A DNA stretch of 64,000 nt from CBDATG01 sp965200145 (GTDB taxonomy: Bacteria > Chloroflexota > Dehalococcoidia > Lucifugimonadales > Lucifugimonadaceae). The stretch is taken from NCBI GenBank assembly GCA_965200145.1, contig CBDATG010000002.1, positions 992,001-1,056,000 of the forward strand. The letters are read 5' to 3'. The position numbers were made by a program, and so were the translations under genes. A model generated the notes under the pieces. It was not told where the DNA came from. It searched no databases and saw only the letters and a list, made by a program, of their open reading frames with translations. Shown here in pieces: positions 1-7,676 of this stretch. Position 1 is the first letter of the stretch, and every line of letters starts with the position of its first letter.

Positions 1-1630
1 TCGCTCGCGCCGCGGATTCAAGACCAAGAAACATCGTCTCTTCGTTGACATGATAAAATCCTAGTTCGCGTAGGATTCGAGCCTTGGCTTGAGGTGGTAT
101 GTCGAATTTGACATGTCCGTATATTGACATTGCCGGATCAACCGACGCGACTTCCTCAGCATCGAAACTCTCGTGGAACGCCGACATCAGAAACGCACCA
201 GATTGAGCCCGCAGTCTCGGGAAAGCGCGGTCTGGCTCTACGACAACGACTCTGAACAGGTCTTTCGGGTCGATCCTGTCTTCGAAATATGGCTTCTCTC
301 GCGCGACGAAGTGCCGCAGGCGAAGCATAGCATCTCCATAAGACGGTCTAGAGAAATGGACATGATCTGATTCAAGGACGTCGGAGATTCGACATCCCCG
401 CGTGGGACGCTCAGTTAGGAGCACAAGCTGTTCCGCACGTGTCAATCGTGTAAACGCCGATAGCACACTGACTGTGTCGGAATGGTGTCTCTTAACGATT
501 TCCGGCGGAGCTATTATGCAATGCAATCGCGCATTGCCATCACACTCAGATCGACGACAACTCGCAGATTCAGTGCAAGCAAAATACAACGCCACCAAGA
601 CGTTGAGCGTCACATCAAGGAATCGTGTAGGGAGGCCGTGGTGCCTCGCAAGAACCAATCGCTCAAGTTCTGATCTACACTGTCTGAATTCCTCCGGGCT
701 ACTCATTGCCAATTCGTCGAGCATCTCGGACTCGGACCCATCCGATTCCATACGAGCTAGCGAACTGGTCAGATTCCAGCAAGTGCACCCATGTCCACGA
801 TAATACAGACGCGCCATGCCACGTCCTGTCCCGGCGCTCACAACATCGTATATTATTTTGACCGCAGACTTAATCTGTTCAATATCATCGACACCAAACG
901 GGTCCAGTTTAGTCAGGTTGCGAAGTATCGCATCACGCGTAGTTGGGCTACTCGGCGGTTGGTCTGGGACTCCGGATGTCAAGCGTTCGCGCAATGACTC
1001 GATCCGTACTCGACTTGGGTTCGTCTTCGATTCACCCAAGAGCCGCTCCGTCTCGTCGAAGTAAGCGAAATCTTCGGAAGATCCACATATGTATTTCGCC
1101 GAATTCAAATTCGTACACGCCAGACTCGCTCCGATCAGATTAGTCATACTCAAATCACATCCGTCAAATTGCGCACCAGTTAGATCCGCTTCGGCAAAAC
1201 TAGAGTAGTGAAGGAACGCGCGACTGAAGTCTACGTCATGGAGACTCGAGTTTGGGAAGCTCGTCCACCAGATTTTGGCGGAGACTGCATCCATACGGTG
1301 CATAAAGCAAGATTTGAACGATGCGTGGTAAAACAACGAATCGCGCACAATCGAACCTATTAGAACGACATTATCCCATTCGATCCAACTCAATGTGGCA
1401 CCAGATAAATCAGATTGAACCATCGTACAGGATTTGAGGTTCACAGAATCGAAATTAAAATCCCTGAAATTGGCCCACGTTCCGTCAATAGGCCCAACCG
1501 CGTCCCTACGCATCTGACCAAGATTAAGGTTGGAGATCTCCAACAGTTCGTACCGTCGCTCCTCGCGCCACTTGTTCCACTCATCCTTCGTGCTGTTAAC
1601 CAGCATCTCAACATGTACAGGATTAGCCAT
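1..1630 (-). CDS. Pentapeptide-repeat/FRG-domain protein 1 (3' end outside window)
   Basis: I translated this minus-strand frame by hand: it is open from an ATG at 1630 to the window edge, giving about 543 residues. It opens with NPVHVEMLV, matching the NPLHVEWLL and NSQHVAWLN starts of the two paralogues further right. Residues about 45-190 are degenerate pentapeptide repeats (for example SFAEADLTGAQFDGCDLSM). An FRG domain follows, with the YRG motif at 277-279, then ARHHGLPTRFLDVTLN near 330-345 and LRAQSGAFLMSAFH near 480. FRG domains have no established biochemical role that I know of. The start has an AGGGG Shine-Dalgarno and lies 20 nt behind the stop of a J-domain gene, so the two are probably cotranscribed. 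Only a few C-terminal residues should be missing, judging from the 559- and 581-residue paralogues. Confidence 0.85.
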   Translation of the reverse strand, partial: MANPVHVEMLVNSTKDEWNKWREERRYELLEISNLNLGQMRRDAVGPIDGTWANFRDFNFDSVNLKSCTMVQSDLSGATLSWIEWDNVVLIGSIVRDSLFYHASFKSCFMHRMDAVSAKIWWTSFPNSSLHDVDFSRAFLHYSSFAEADLTGAQFDGCDLSMTNLIGASLACTNLNSAKYICGSSEDFAYFDETERLLGESKTNPSRVRIESLRERLTSGVPDQPPSSPTTRDAILRNLTKLDPFGVDDIEQIKSAVKIIYDVVSAGTGRGMARLYYRGHGCTCWNLTSSLARMESDGSESEMLDELAMSSPEEFRQCRSELERLVLARHHGLPTRFLDVTLNVLVALYFACTESASCRRSECDGNARLHCIIAPPEIVKRHHSDTVSVLSAFTRLTRAEQLVLLTERPTRGCRISDVLESDHVHFSRPSYGDAMLRLRHFVAREKPYFEDRIDPKDLFRVVVVEPDRAFPRLRAQSGAFLMSAFHESFDAEEVASVDPAMSIYGHVKFDIPPQAKARILRELGFYHVNEETMFLGLESAARA

Positions 1631-1650
1631 GGTTACCCCTATCGTTGTTC

Positions 1651-2289
1651 CTATGAAGATGCGATCGCCACAATGACCAAGACGATAGTGAAAGCCGTCA
1701 GCACTGATGCCACCAAAACTTCGACCCATCCAGCGTTTTCTGGATCATCTCGTTTAGCCGTGTCACTACCGTCGCCGGCACCTGCCTCGGCCCGCGGCTC
1801 CTGCTGTCTCTCATTCCGCGCACCAGTCCCAGCAGAGGCTCGACCGGCAGCACCCGCGCCAGCTGACCATGATTGACCATCACCGCGCGACTCCCGCTCA
1901 CGCGCACCCGTGTCCCGTCTCTGTTCTCGCTCCCACCTCACACGGTCCTCCCTGCCCCAGCGGGTCCACTCCTGCGATGTCGCGCGTGCTTGTCTGCGCT
2001 CTTGTTGCATTGATAGCCTGCCCGACAGCTCGCCTGCTAGCTGTTCCGATCCTGTGCGCCATGCGAAATATACCTCGTCATACACAGCGCGGGCATCACG
2101 ATCACCTAACACCTGCCATGCCTCGTTGACCCTGCGCATCATCGTGGCTGCATCCTGTCCGTCGTTGGTGTCTGGATGCCACCGCTTTGCTGCGACACGC
2201 CATGCGCTCCGCAACTCGCCGTCTGACGCATCTGGCGCAACCCGCAGCACCCCGTAGTAGTCAGGAAATCCACCCCAAAGGTCAGGCAT
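1651..2289 (-). CDS. Tail-anchored J-domain protein
   Basis: The 212-residue product begins with a J domain (residues about 9-72): YYGVL, the HPD motif at 38-40 that stimulates Hsp70 ATPase in this family, and NEAWQVL...RAVYD. A long charged, low-complexity middle rich in Arg, Glu, Gly and Ala follows. The C-terminus is one hydrophobic segment (about 188-210), so the J domain should sit in the cytoplasm on a tail anchor. There is no Gly/Phe or zinc-finger region, so it is not a classical DnaJ. It sits immediately upstream of FRG protein 1. It may recruit DnaK to the partner protein; that role is inferred. No clear Shine-Dalgarno precedes the ATG at 2289. Confidence 0.8.
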   Translation of the reverse strand: MPDLWGGFPDYYGVLRVAPDASDGELRSAWRVAAKRWHPDTNDGQDAATMMRRVNEAWQVLGDRDARAVYDEVYFAWRTGSEQLAGELSGRLSMQQERRQARATSQEWTRWGREDRVRWEREQRRDTGARERESRGDGQSWSAGAGAAGRASAGTGARNERQQEPRAEAGAGDGSDTAKRDDPENAGWVEVLVASVLTAFTIVLVIVAIASS

Positions 2290-2395
2290 AGCAGTAAGTC
2301 AACGAATGCAACGGGTCAGTAAAGGCAACGTATGAGATTGTACAGCACGGTGCGGGGGATGCAAGCGTGGGATGGGGGTGGTGGCCGCGAAGGCG

Positions 2396-2960
2396 TGCCA
2401 GGCCGGCCCGTAGGGGCGGTTCGTGAACCGCCCACGACCCGTGCGTCGGGGATGTCGCGGCGCGCGGCACCTGCGTGCATCCTGGCGTGTGCCACGGTGT
2501 GCCAGGCCGGACCGTAGGGGCGGTTCGTGAACCGCCCACGACCCGTGCGTCGGGGATGTCGCGCGACGCGGCACCTGCGTGTATTCCCGGCGTATGATGC
2601 GGCGTGCCAGGCCGGACCGTAGGGGCGGTTCGTGAACCGCCCACGACCCGTGCGTCGGAGATGTCACGGCGCGCGACACCTGCGTGCATCCCCGGCGTAT
2701 GATGCGGCGTGCCAGGCCTGCCCGTAGGGGCGGTTCGCGAACCGCCCACGACTCGTTCGTCGGAGATGCCGTGCGGCGCGACACCTGCGTGCATCCCTGC
2801 ATGTGCTACGGCGTGCCAGGCCGCCCGCGTAGGGGCGGTTCGTGAACCGCCCGCGAACCGTGCGTCGGGGATGTCGCGCCGCGCGACACCTGCGTGCGTC
2901 CCCGGCGTATGCTACGGCGTGCCAGGCCGGCCCGTAGGGGCGGTTCGTGAACCGTCCGGG
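2396..2960. repeat. Tandem array of six ~105-bp palindrome-bearing repeats
   Basis: Six units contain the near-palindrome GGGCGGTTCGTGAACCGCCC. The TAGGGG that opens each copy starts at 2411, 2515, 2620, 2725, 2830 and 2935, a spacing of 104-105 bp. The last copy is decayed (ACCGTCC), and copy 4 has TTCGCGAA in the centre. Flanking conserved text includes GACCCGTGCGTCGGGGATGTC and GCGTGCCAGGCC. Because the period is divisible by three, long reading frames pass through the array, but I do not regard them as genes. The array lies between the J-domain gene and the methyltransferase-HNH gene. It resembles REP-like palindromic repeats. Confidence 0.85.
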
Positions 2961-3062
2961 TGTTGTTAGCGCGACCTGAGAGTAGCGATTGTTCAACGTT
3001 CATTCTCAATGTCCGTTAGACTTCGCGATGATGTTGAGGATGCGACTTGACCCACATGACAT

Positions 3063-4457
3063 CTATTCGTCATCCCAGTCCATCGGCAATGTCTTGGGCT
3101 CGAAATAAAGGCCGTGCTGCTTGTTGAAATCAATCAATGCGTCAAGAGTAAGGTTGGAACCCTTGGATTCGTTACATGGTAGGCAAAGCAATCTCGAATT
3201 CTCCAACGTCGTCTTTCCTCCGTGCATTAGAGGTCGATCGTGGTCCAGCGTAGCCATCGCATCGGGATGCCGGTAGTTGCATCCCTTACAAGTAAAGAAG
3301 CTCTGACCAGCCAGCAGTTCCGCCTTTATCTTGCGCGTTTCGCGGCTATCGGGTTTTCCTGGCCCTGACCTACGTAGCTCGTTTACCGCCTGGATCAGCT
3401 TGTCGGTCACAAGAACACCATCGGTTCGTGTTGGTGCTTCTCTTAGCTTATCCACCGACACGCTGTAGCCCGTGTTCTTTAGGCGTCGCACAACCATCGC
3501 ATGTGCGTCGCGCCAGATGTCAATGCCGACCCAGCTTCGTCCTGATGCCTCAGCGGCGATAGGGGTTGTAGCACATCCTGCGAACGGGTCTAAGACGAGG
3601 TCGCCTTCATTGGATGCCGTGCAAATCAATCGTTTGTACAACGCGATTGGCTTTTGTGTCGGGAAGCCGACTCGTTCCTTTGATCTTGAGTTGAGTATGT
3701 TTAGTTCGCTAGAACGGACGTATGTCCAAACATCGTGTTCGGGTGCTCCCGGTTTGGATACTTCTACGATCACTGAGCCTTCCCGTTGGTGCTTTCGCAG
3801 TACGCTATCCGGCACGTTCTGCCGATCGTATATCAACAGCTGCGTCACACCGTCGACTCTATTCGTGTCGTATGACCCGATTTTTCGACGACCGACGTAG
3901 ATTGGGTTGAACGTGAAGTTGTCCGATTTAGTGTACCTCAAAATGATATCGTGGTTGCTCTGAAAGCCCCGTGTGACGTTGCTCCATTTGCCATAGTGCC
4001 AAACGATCTCGTTTCTGAAATTGCCCTTACCGAAGATCGCGTCAAGGATAACCTTGATGTAGTGGCTGGCTTTCGGGTCGCAGTGCCAGTACAACGTGCC
4101 ATCATCTCGCAGGATCCGGTGCATCTCCACGGCGCGCACGCCCATGTAGGTCAAGAACGAGCCCATGCTTTCGCCCCAGTACTCATACGCGTACTCGATG
4201 AACCGCCAGACGCCTGGAGCGTTCGACTGTAGCCACAGCGCCGTTGCGTCAAGATCGACTATCCAAGGCCACCGATCGTCGAATCGCCCGCTACTTTGAG
4301 ACTTCATGTCGCTCGGCGTGCTTGCCCATGCCTTGTCGGTCTTGAAAGGCGGGTCGGTGGCTATCACCTTGACGGTTCCCGTGTTGATGCCACGCATCAC
4401 ATCGAGATTGTTGATAAGATAGAACTCTCGGTTCTTGATGTTGGGTTCTATGTTCAC
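3063..4457 (-). CDS. Beta-class DNA methyltransferase fused to HNH nuclease
   Basis: The 464-residue product starts at a GTG with GGAG eight bases upstream. Motif IV (DPPF, residues 35-38) precedes the SAM-binding motif I (LDPFAGCATTPIAA, about 290-305), the order of beta-class N6-adenine or N4-cytosine methyltransferases. The C-terminal region (about 390-450) holds an HNH domain: CKGC, then LDHDRPLMHGGKTTLENSRL and CLPCNESKGS. This gives the first histidine, the asparagine and a CxxC pair likely to bind zinc. One chain would thus combine methylation and cleavage or nicking. I know of separate methylase and HNH nuclease genes in restriction systems; whether this fusion restricts DNA is unknown. 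No specificity gene adjoins it. Confidence 0.85.
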   Translation of the reverse strand: MNIEPNIKNREFYLINNLDVMRGINTGTVKVIATDPPFKTDKAWASTPSDMKSQSSGRFDDRWPWIVDLDATALWLQSNAPGVWRFIEYAYEYWGESMGSFLTYMGVRAVEMHRILRDDGTLYWHCDPKASHYIKVILDAIFGKGNFRNEIVWHYGKWSNVTRGFQSNHDIILRYTKSDNFTFNPIYVGRRKIGSYDTNRVDGVTQLLIYDRQNVPDSVLRKHQREGSVIVEVSKPGAPEHDVWTYVRSSELNILNSRSKERVGFPTQKPIALYKRLICTASNEGDLVLDPFAGCATTPIAAEASGRSWVGIDIWRDAHAMVVRRLKNTGYSVSVDKLREAPTRTDGVLVTDKLIQAVNELRRSGPGKPDSRETRKIKAELLAGQSFFTCKGCNYRHPDAMATLDHDRPLMHGGKTTLENSRLLCLPCNESKGSNLTLDALIDFNKQHGLYFEPKTLPMDWDDE

Positions 4458-4486
4458 GAGGCATACTCCAATAACATGTCAACATC

Positions 4487-4516
4487 ATCATAACATATAT
4501 GTGCTACTAATGTCAA
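4487..4516 (-). promoter_or_regulatory. Sigma-70-type promoter of the methyltransferase-HNH gene
   Basis: On the minus strand TTGACA (4516-4511) is followed by 18 bp and TATGAT (4492-4487). The start codon is about 30 bp further on. A second TGTTGACAT copy lies between the -10 box and the start codon, so the two direct repeats may be an operator; that is inference. Confidence 0.6.
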
Positions 4517-4640
4517 CATGTCAGTTACCAGCCACAGCAATCATGGATCCAACTGGCGCGTAGTCACATTGCCCGATTGTCTAGCGTCCTCAACGAAAGC
4601 GCAGGCAACTCGACCCATGCACACGGGGAACGTCCCACCA

Positions 4641-4820
4641 CGAATCCACCCCAAAGATCAGGCATAGCAGTAAGTCAACAAGTGCAAAGGGTCAGTAAAG
4701 GCGATGGGGGTGATTGTACAGCACGGTGCGGGGGATGCAAGAGGTGGGATGGGGGTGGCGAAAGGGGCGGCAGGCCGGACCGCCCGCGTAGGGGCGGTTC
4801 GTGAACCGCCCACGACTCTT
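4641..4820. repeat. Truncated duplicate of J-domain gene start and its upstream region
   Basis: This segment matches 2264-2440 closely: AATCCACCCCAAAG, CAGGCATAGCAGTAAGTCAA, GGGTCAGTAAAGGC, GATTGTACAGCACGGTGCGG and the hairpin repeat appear in the same order. On the minus strand it contains the first codons of the J-domain gene (MPDLWGGF) and then diverges, so only about eight codons of a second J gene remain. It lies just behind FRG protein 2. The remaining bases of this gene-free stretch (4458-4640) hold the promoter above and nothing else I recognise. Confidence 0.75.
4789..4811. repeat. Solitary hairpin repeat behind FRG protein 2
   Basis: One copy of the palindrome GGGCGGTTCGTGAACCGCCC, identical to the core of the tandem array at 2396-2960, about 20 bp beyond the stop of the FRG 2 gene. 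It may act as a transcript-stabilising or terminating hairpin, though no T-run follows. Confidence 0.75.
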
Positions 4821-4833
4821 TCGCTTCGGCGGC

Positions 4834-6513
4834 TCATTTGGTCATCGCGGCAAGCTTCCGAAATCGGTCAGCGACAGCCTCCACCGTGGATTCAACGTCA
4901 GCGTACAGCGTTTGCTTATTAACTCCTATCCAGTCCAACTCGTCGCGAATCTCGTCCTTCTTTTCGGCTGGCACCGTGATCACATGATGGTCGTACAACA
5001 TCGTCCCGGGCCCATTCTTCGCCACTTCTGCGCCTTCAAACCGCTCGTGGAACGCCGACAACATGAATGCTCCGCTCTGCGCGCGGATACGGTCGAAACT
5101 CAAGCGGGGTTCAACTACGAAGACACCGAAGAGGTCGCGAATGTCTATGTCATCAGTGAAGTATGGCTTTTCTCTTTGGATGTTGTGAAGAAGCGTAGTT
5201 TTAGACTCGTTCATACTGTTACGAGGCAATTCCCAATCCGACTTGGACTCACCAAGGGATCGGAAATCGATGTCATCTTGGTGCTTCGTCAACAATCGCT
5301 CTCGCTGAAGCACCGGCAACCTCGCGAAGTTGGCAACGATGCTAACGCGATCGCTGTCGTAAGTGCGCACAGAATCACTAGGGATTGCGAATAAATGCAG
5401 CTTGCCTTCGCATGACTCGCCCGGATGCACGCATGAGCAATCACGCTTACACTCAATCTCTTCGCAACCGAATCCTCTATGTTGACCTTCGGCCGCGTCC
5501 GTAGCCCAGTAGACACCGACCTGAGGGTTTCGCGTCACGTCCAAGAGACGCGACGGTAGTTCGAAATGCCTGGCGATGGCGAGCTCGTCAATGGCGTATT
5601 CGCACCCCGAGAACGCTGTCGGGAATTCAGTCTTGAGTCCAGTAAGCAAGTCACGCTCAAACCGCTTCAACCCTCGACGCATCACAGTCGGGCGCAACGA
5701 TGATCGGGAGCACGGTTCCCCCCGAAAATAGAACCTGACGCGTCCAGAAACATAGTCGTGCGCATAAACATCTCGCAGGTGATGCCGTAGGCCCTGCAAG
5801 TCTCGAAGCGACCCGACCCCTTCAAACTCGAAGGTCTTCCCGTGAGGGGGACCTGTCTCAAGCGACGGTTCGTCGAATAGTTGGCCGCGCCATAACCTTA
5901 ACCCCACGAGGTTGACTCCGGTCAAGCCAGCGTCAACCAGGTTCGCGCGACTTAGGTCGGAGTCGCTAAAAGATGCCCCGGAAAGATTGGCATCTGAGAA
6001 GTCGGCACCGGTCAAGTCGGAATAACTAAATTGTGTGCCGCTGAAGTCGGAAGTAACGGCCCTAGGCGCTCTCACCGCGTCTCCAGAGATTCTCGTATTC
6101 CCAAATCGCGCACTTTGGAAGTTCGCTAACGCGGACTTGAACCCCGAAAGCTTTGCGCCACGTAAGTCAGCGTTGCTGAAGTCCGATCCGAGACCGAGTA
6201 CCCCGGTTAAGTTAGCTCCCGTCAAATCGGCACCGCGGAACACACAGCGTCCGAAATACGATCGACGCAGGTCGGCTCCCGATAGGTTCACGCCGCTCAG
6301 GTCGGTTTGACTCAACGGAGTGCCAAACCGTAACAGATACCGTTCGTTTTCACGATCGCCGACTACAACAATCCCAGTCAACACTGGATCGAACGGTTCG
6401 TCCTTACGCCTCCGATTCCAACTCTCCACACCCTCGTTGAGCCAAGCTACATGCTGGGAGTTCGTCGGCGGCACCTCCTGATCTGATTGCGGACGCGTGC
6501 TGTCGCCGTTCAT
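4834..6513 (-). CDS. Pentapeptide-repeat/FRG-domain protein 2
   Basis: The 559-residue product has an N-terminal segment shared with its paralogues (SQHVAWLNEGVESWNRRRK). Clear pentapeptide repeats follow at about 70-205 (A[D/N]LSG/ANLTG units), predicting a right-handed beta-helix. The FRG domain starts with YFRGEPCS (FRG at 263-265) and continues with HFELPSRLLDVTRNPQVGVY and RAQSGAFMLSAFHERF. A cysteine-rich insert (CEEIECKRDCSCVHPGESC) interrupts the FRG domain. AAGGA lies eight bases before the ATG. It is divergent from the orphan gene at 6766, and a hairpin repeat lies at its 3' end. The domain's function is not established; the beta-helix may mediate binding or display. Confidence 0.88.
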   Translation of the reverse strand: MNGDSTRPQSDQEVPPTNSQHVAWLNEGVESWNRRRKDEPFDPVLTGIVVVGDRENERYLLRFGTPLSQTDLSGVNLSGADLRRSYFGRCVFRGADLTGANLTGVLGLGSDFSNADLRGAKLSGFKSALANFQSARFGNTRISGDAVRAPRAVTSDFSGTQFSYSDLTGADFSDANLSGASFSDSDLSRANLVDAGLTGVNLVGLRLWRGQLFDEPSLETGPPHGKTFEFEGVGSLRDLQGLRHHLRDVYAHDYVSGRVRFYFRGEPCSRSSLRPTVMRRGLKRFERDLLTGLKTEFPTAFSGCEYAIDELAIARHFELPSRLLDVTRNPQVGVYWATDAAEGQHRGFGCEEIECKRDCSCVHPGESCEGKLHLFAIPSDSVRTYDSDRVSIVANFARLPVLQRERLLTKHQDDIDFRSLGESKSDWELPRNSMNESKTTLLHNIQREKPYFTDDIDIRDLFGVFVVEPRLSFDRIRAQSGAFMLSAFHERFEGAEVAKNGPGTMLYDHHVITVPAEKKDEIRDELDWIGVNKQTLYADVESTVEAVADRFRKLAAMTK

Positions 6514-6765
6514 GGTACCGGTCCTTCACAGTCGTTAGCCATCGTCACGAGTATACGTCAGCAACAGCGTGTCGCGCGTACAGGCCGGCATCTCTAACCC
6601 ATGAGCCACGAGAGTGCGTATTACTTGATCCACCTTGCCCGTCAAGCAGGGAGCCATCTTTGAGTACGTGCGTCTCACCCAGTGAAACCAAAACAGAATG
6701 TATACTAACCGACAACGACCGTTGCCACACCAAATGAACGAACCTGCTATGGAGCATCACCAGCC

Positions 6766-7557
6766 GTGATTTCCTCTGACATCGACAAGATCGGACTCCC
6801 ACCTGGACTGGTAGACCGGATAGCAACGTTTGGCGAGGGCGAGCCCCCAGAGCGGTTCAGTCTGCCTGTGTTTCTGTTCTACTTTCAACTACAGCAGTTT
6901 GATGGCGACCGCCGGTATACCGAGGAGTATGTGGAATTCGGTCAACTCCAGACCGTGTTGGGGCAGTTGTATCAGTGCGGAGCCATCTTGGGACACATCC
7001 AACCTGAGCGGGGCATCGAGTTGATGCATCTATCCCTAGGCAGGGATCGAGGGGACTCTGTCATGCTCTTCGTTGTGTTCAAGCGTAAGGCGATGGCACG
7101 AGTTGAGGCTTACCGGCGGGCAACCGGTCGGTTACCGGATTCCATCCCGCTCATGCAGTACATCACTAGTTTCAGCGAGGGAGGACTTGACATACTGGAT
7201 GGTCCGGATGGAACGAAGATCGAGGCGCGCCAACGTACGCCGTTAGAGGATGCCGAGGCGTTCGCTGTGATGGCGTTCAACGAAGGAATCGCGTTCGCGA
7301 TCACCCACACAGTATTGTGGGAACAGGCAATGATCGCTCACGATGCCGCCCACAGGCAACTATCGGCATACTCGGATGTCCAACTTCCTGACATGGAAGC
7401 TCTGCGCGCGATGACCGTAGAGCTAAGTCGGACTTGGGCGACAATGTTTAGGCCAGACCTGCTTCGTCTAATTCCAGAGTCGCCTGAAACCAGACTCACC
7501 GATGGTTTGGCAGTAGCGAACAAAGGACGCGCCGCGCAACATCAAACGGTCGCTTGA
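6766..7557 (+). CDS. Hypothetical protein between two FRG genes
   Basis: This 263-residue product is not recognised. It starts at a GTG with GGAG 11 bases upstream; a possible -10 box TATACT lies at 6701-6706. An 11-codon reading frame (ATG 6734) ends right at the start codon and could be a leader. The protein is soluble, with no signal peptide or membrane segment. It has an N-terminal region with FSLPVFLFYFQLQQFDGDRRY and a helical centre (EDAEAFAVMAFNEGIAFAIT, AHDAAHRQL). It is divergent from FRG protein 2 and convergent with FRG protein 3, so it may be part of the same module, for example as an immunity or regulatory partner; that is speculation. Confidence 0.65.
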   Translation: MISSDIDKIGLPPGLVDRIATFGEGEPPERFSLPVFLFYFQLQQFDGDRRYTEEYVEFGQLQTVLGQLYQCGAILGHIQPERGIELMHLSLGRDRGDSVMLFVVFKRKAMARVEAYRRATGRLPDSIPLMQYITSFSEGGLDILDGPDGTKIEARQRTPLEDAEAFAVMAFNEGIAFAITHTVLWEQAMIAHDAAHRQLSAYSDVQLPDMEALRAMTVELSRTWATMFRPDLLRLIPESPETRLTDGLAVANKGRAAQHQTVA

Positions 7558-7632
7558 CGAAAACGTTGGGCACACCCTAGCCCGCGTTCACTCTCCGGCA
7601 ACCGCTCGCCACACTCTGCCGGACCCAAAACG

Positions 7633-7655
7633 TAGGGGCGGTTCGTGAACCGCCC
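7633..7655. repeat. Solitary hairpin repeat behind FRG protein 3
   Basis: A further copy of the palindrome GGGCGGTTCGTGAACCGCCC followed by CACGACCCGTGCG, the same text as in the tandem array. It lies about 20 bp beyond the stop of the FRG 3 gene, the same position as the copy behind FRG 2. Confidence 0.75.
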
Positions 7656-7676
7656 ACGACCCGTGCGCGTGCAGCG

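Noticed and set aside
2396..2960. CRISPR array
   Set aside because: Whole 105-bp units are conserved; there are no short repeats separated by unique spacers and no cas genes.
2282..3009. Long minus-strand frames through the 105-bp repeats
   Set aside because: The 105-bp period is divisible by three, so several frames stay open at once; the text is repeat DNA with a palindrome and has no family resemblance or ribosome-binding site.
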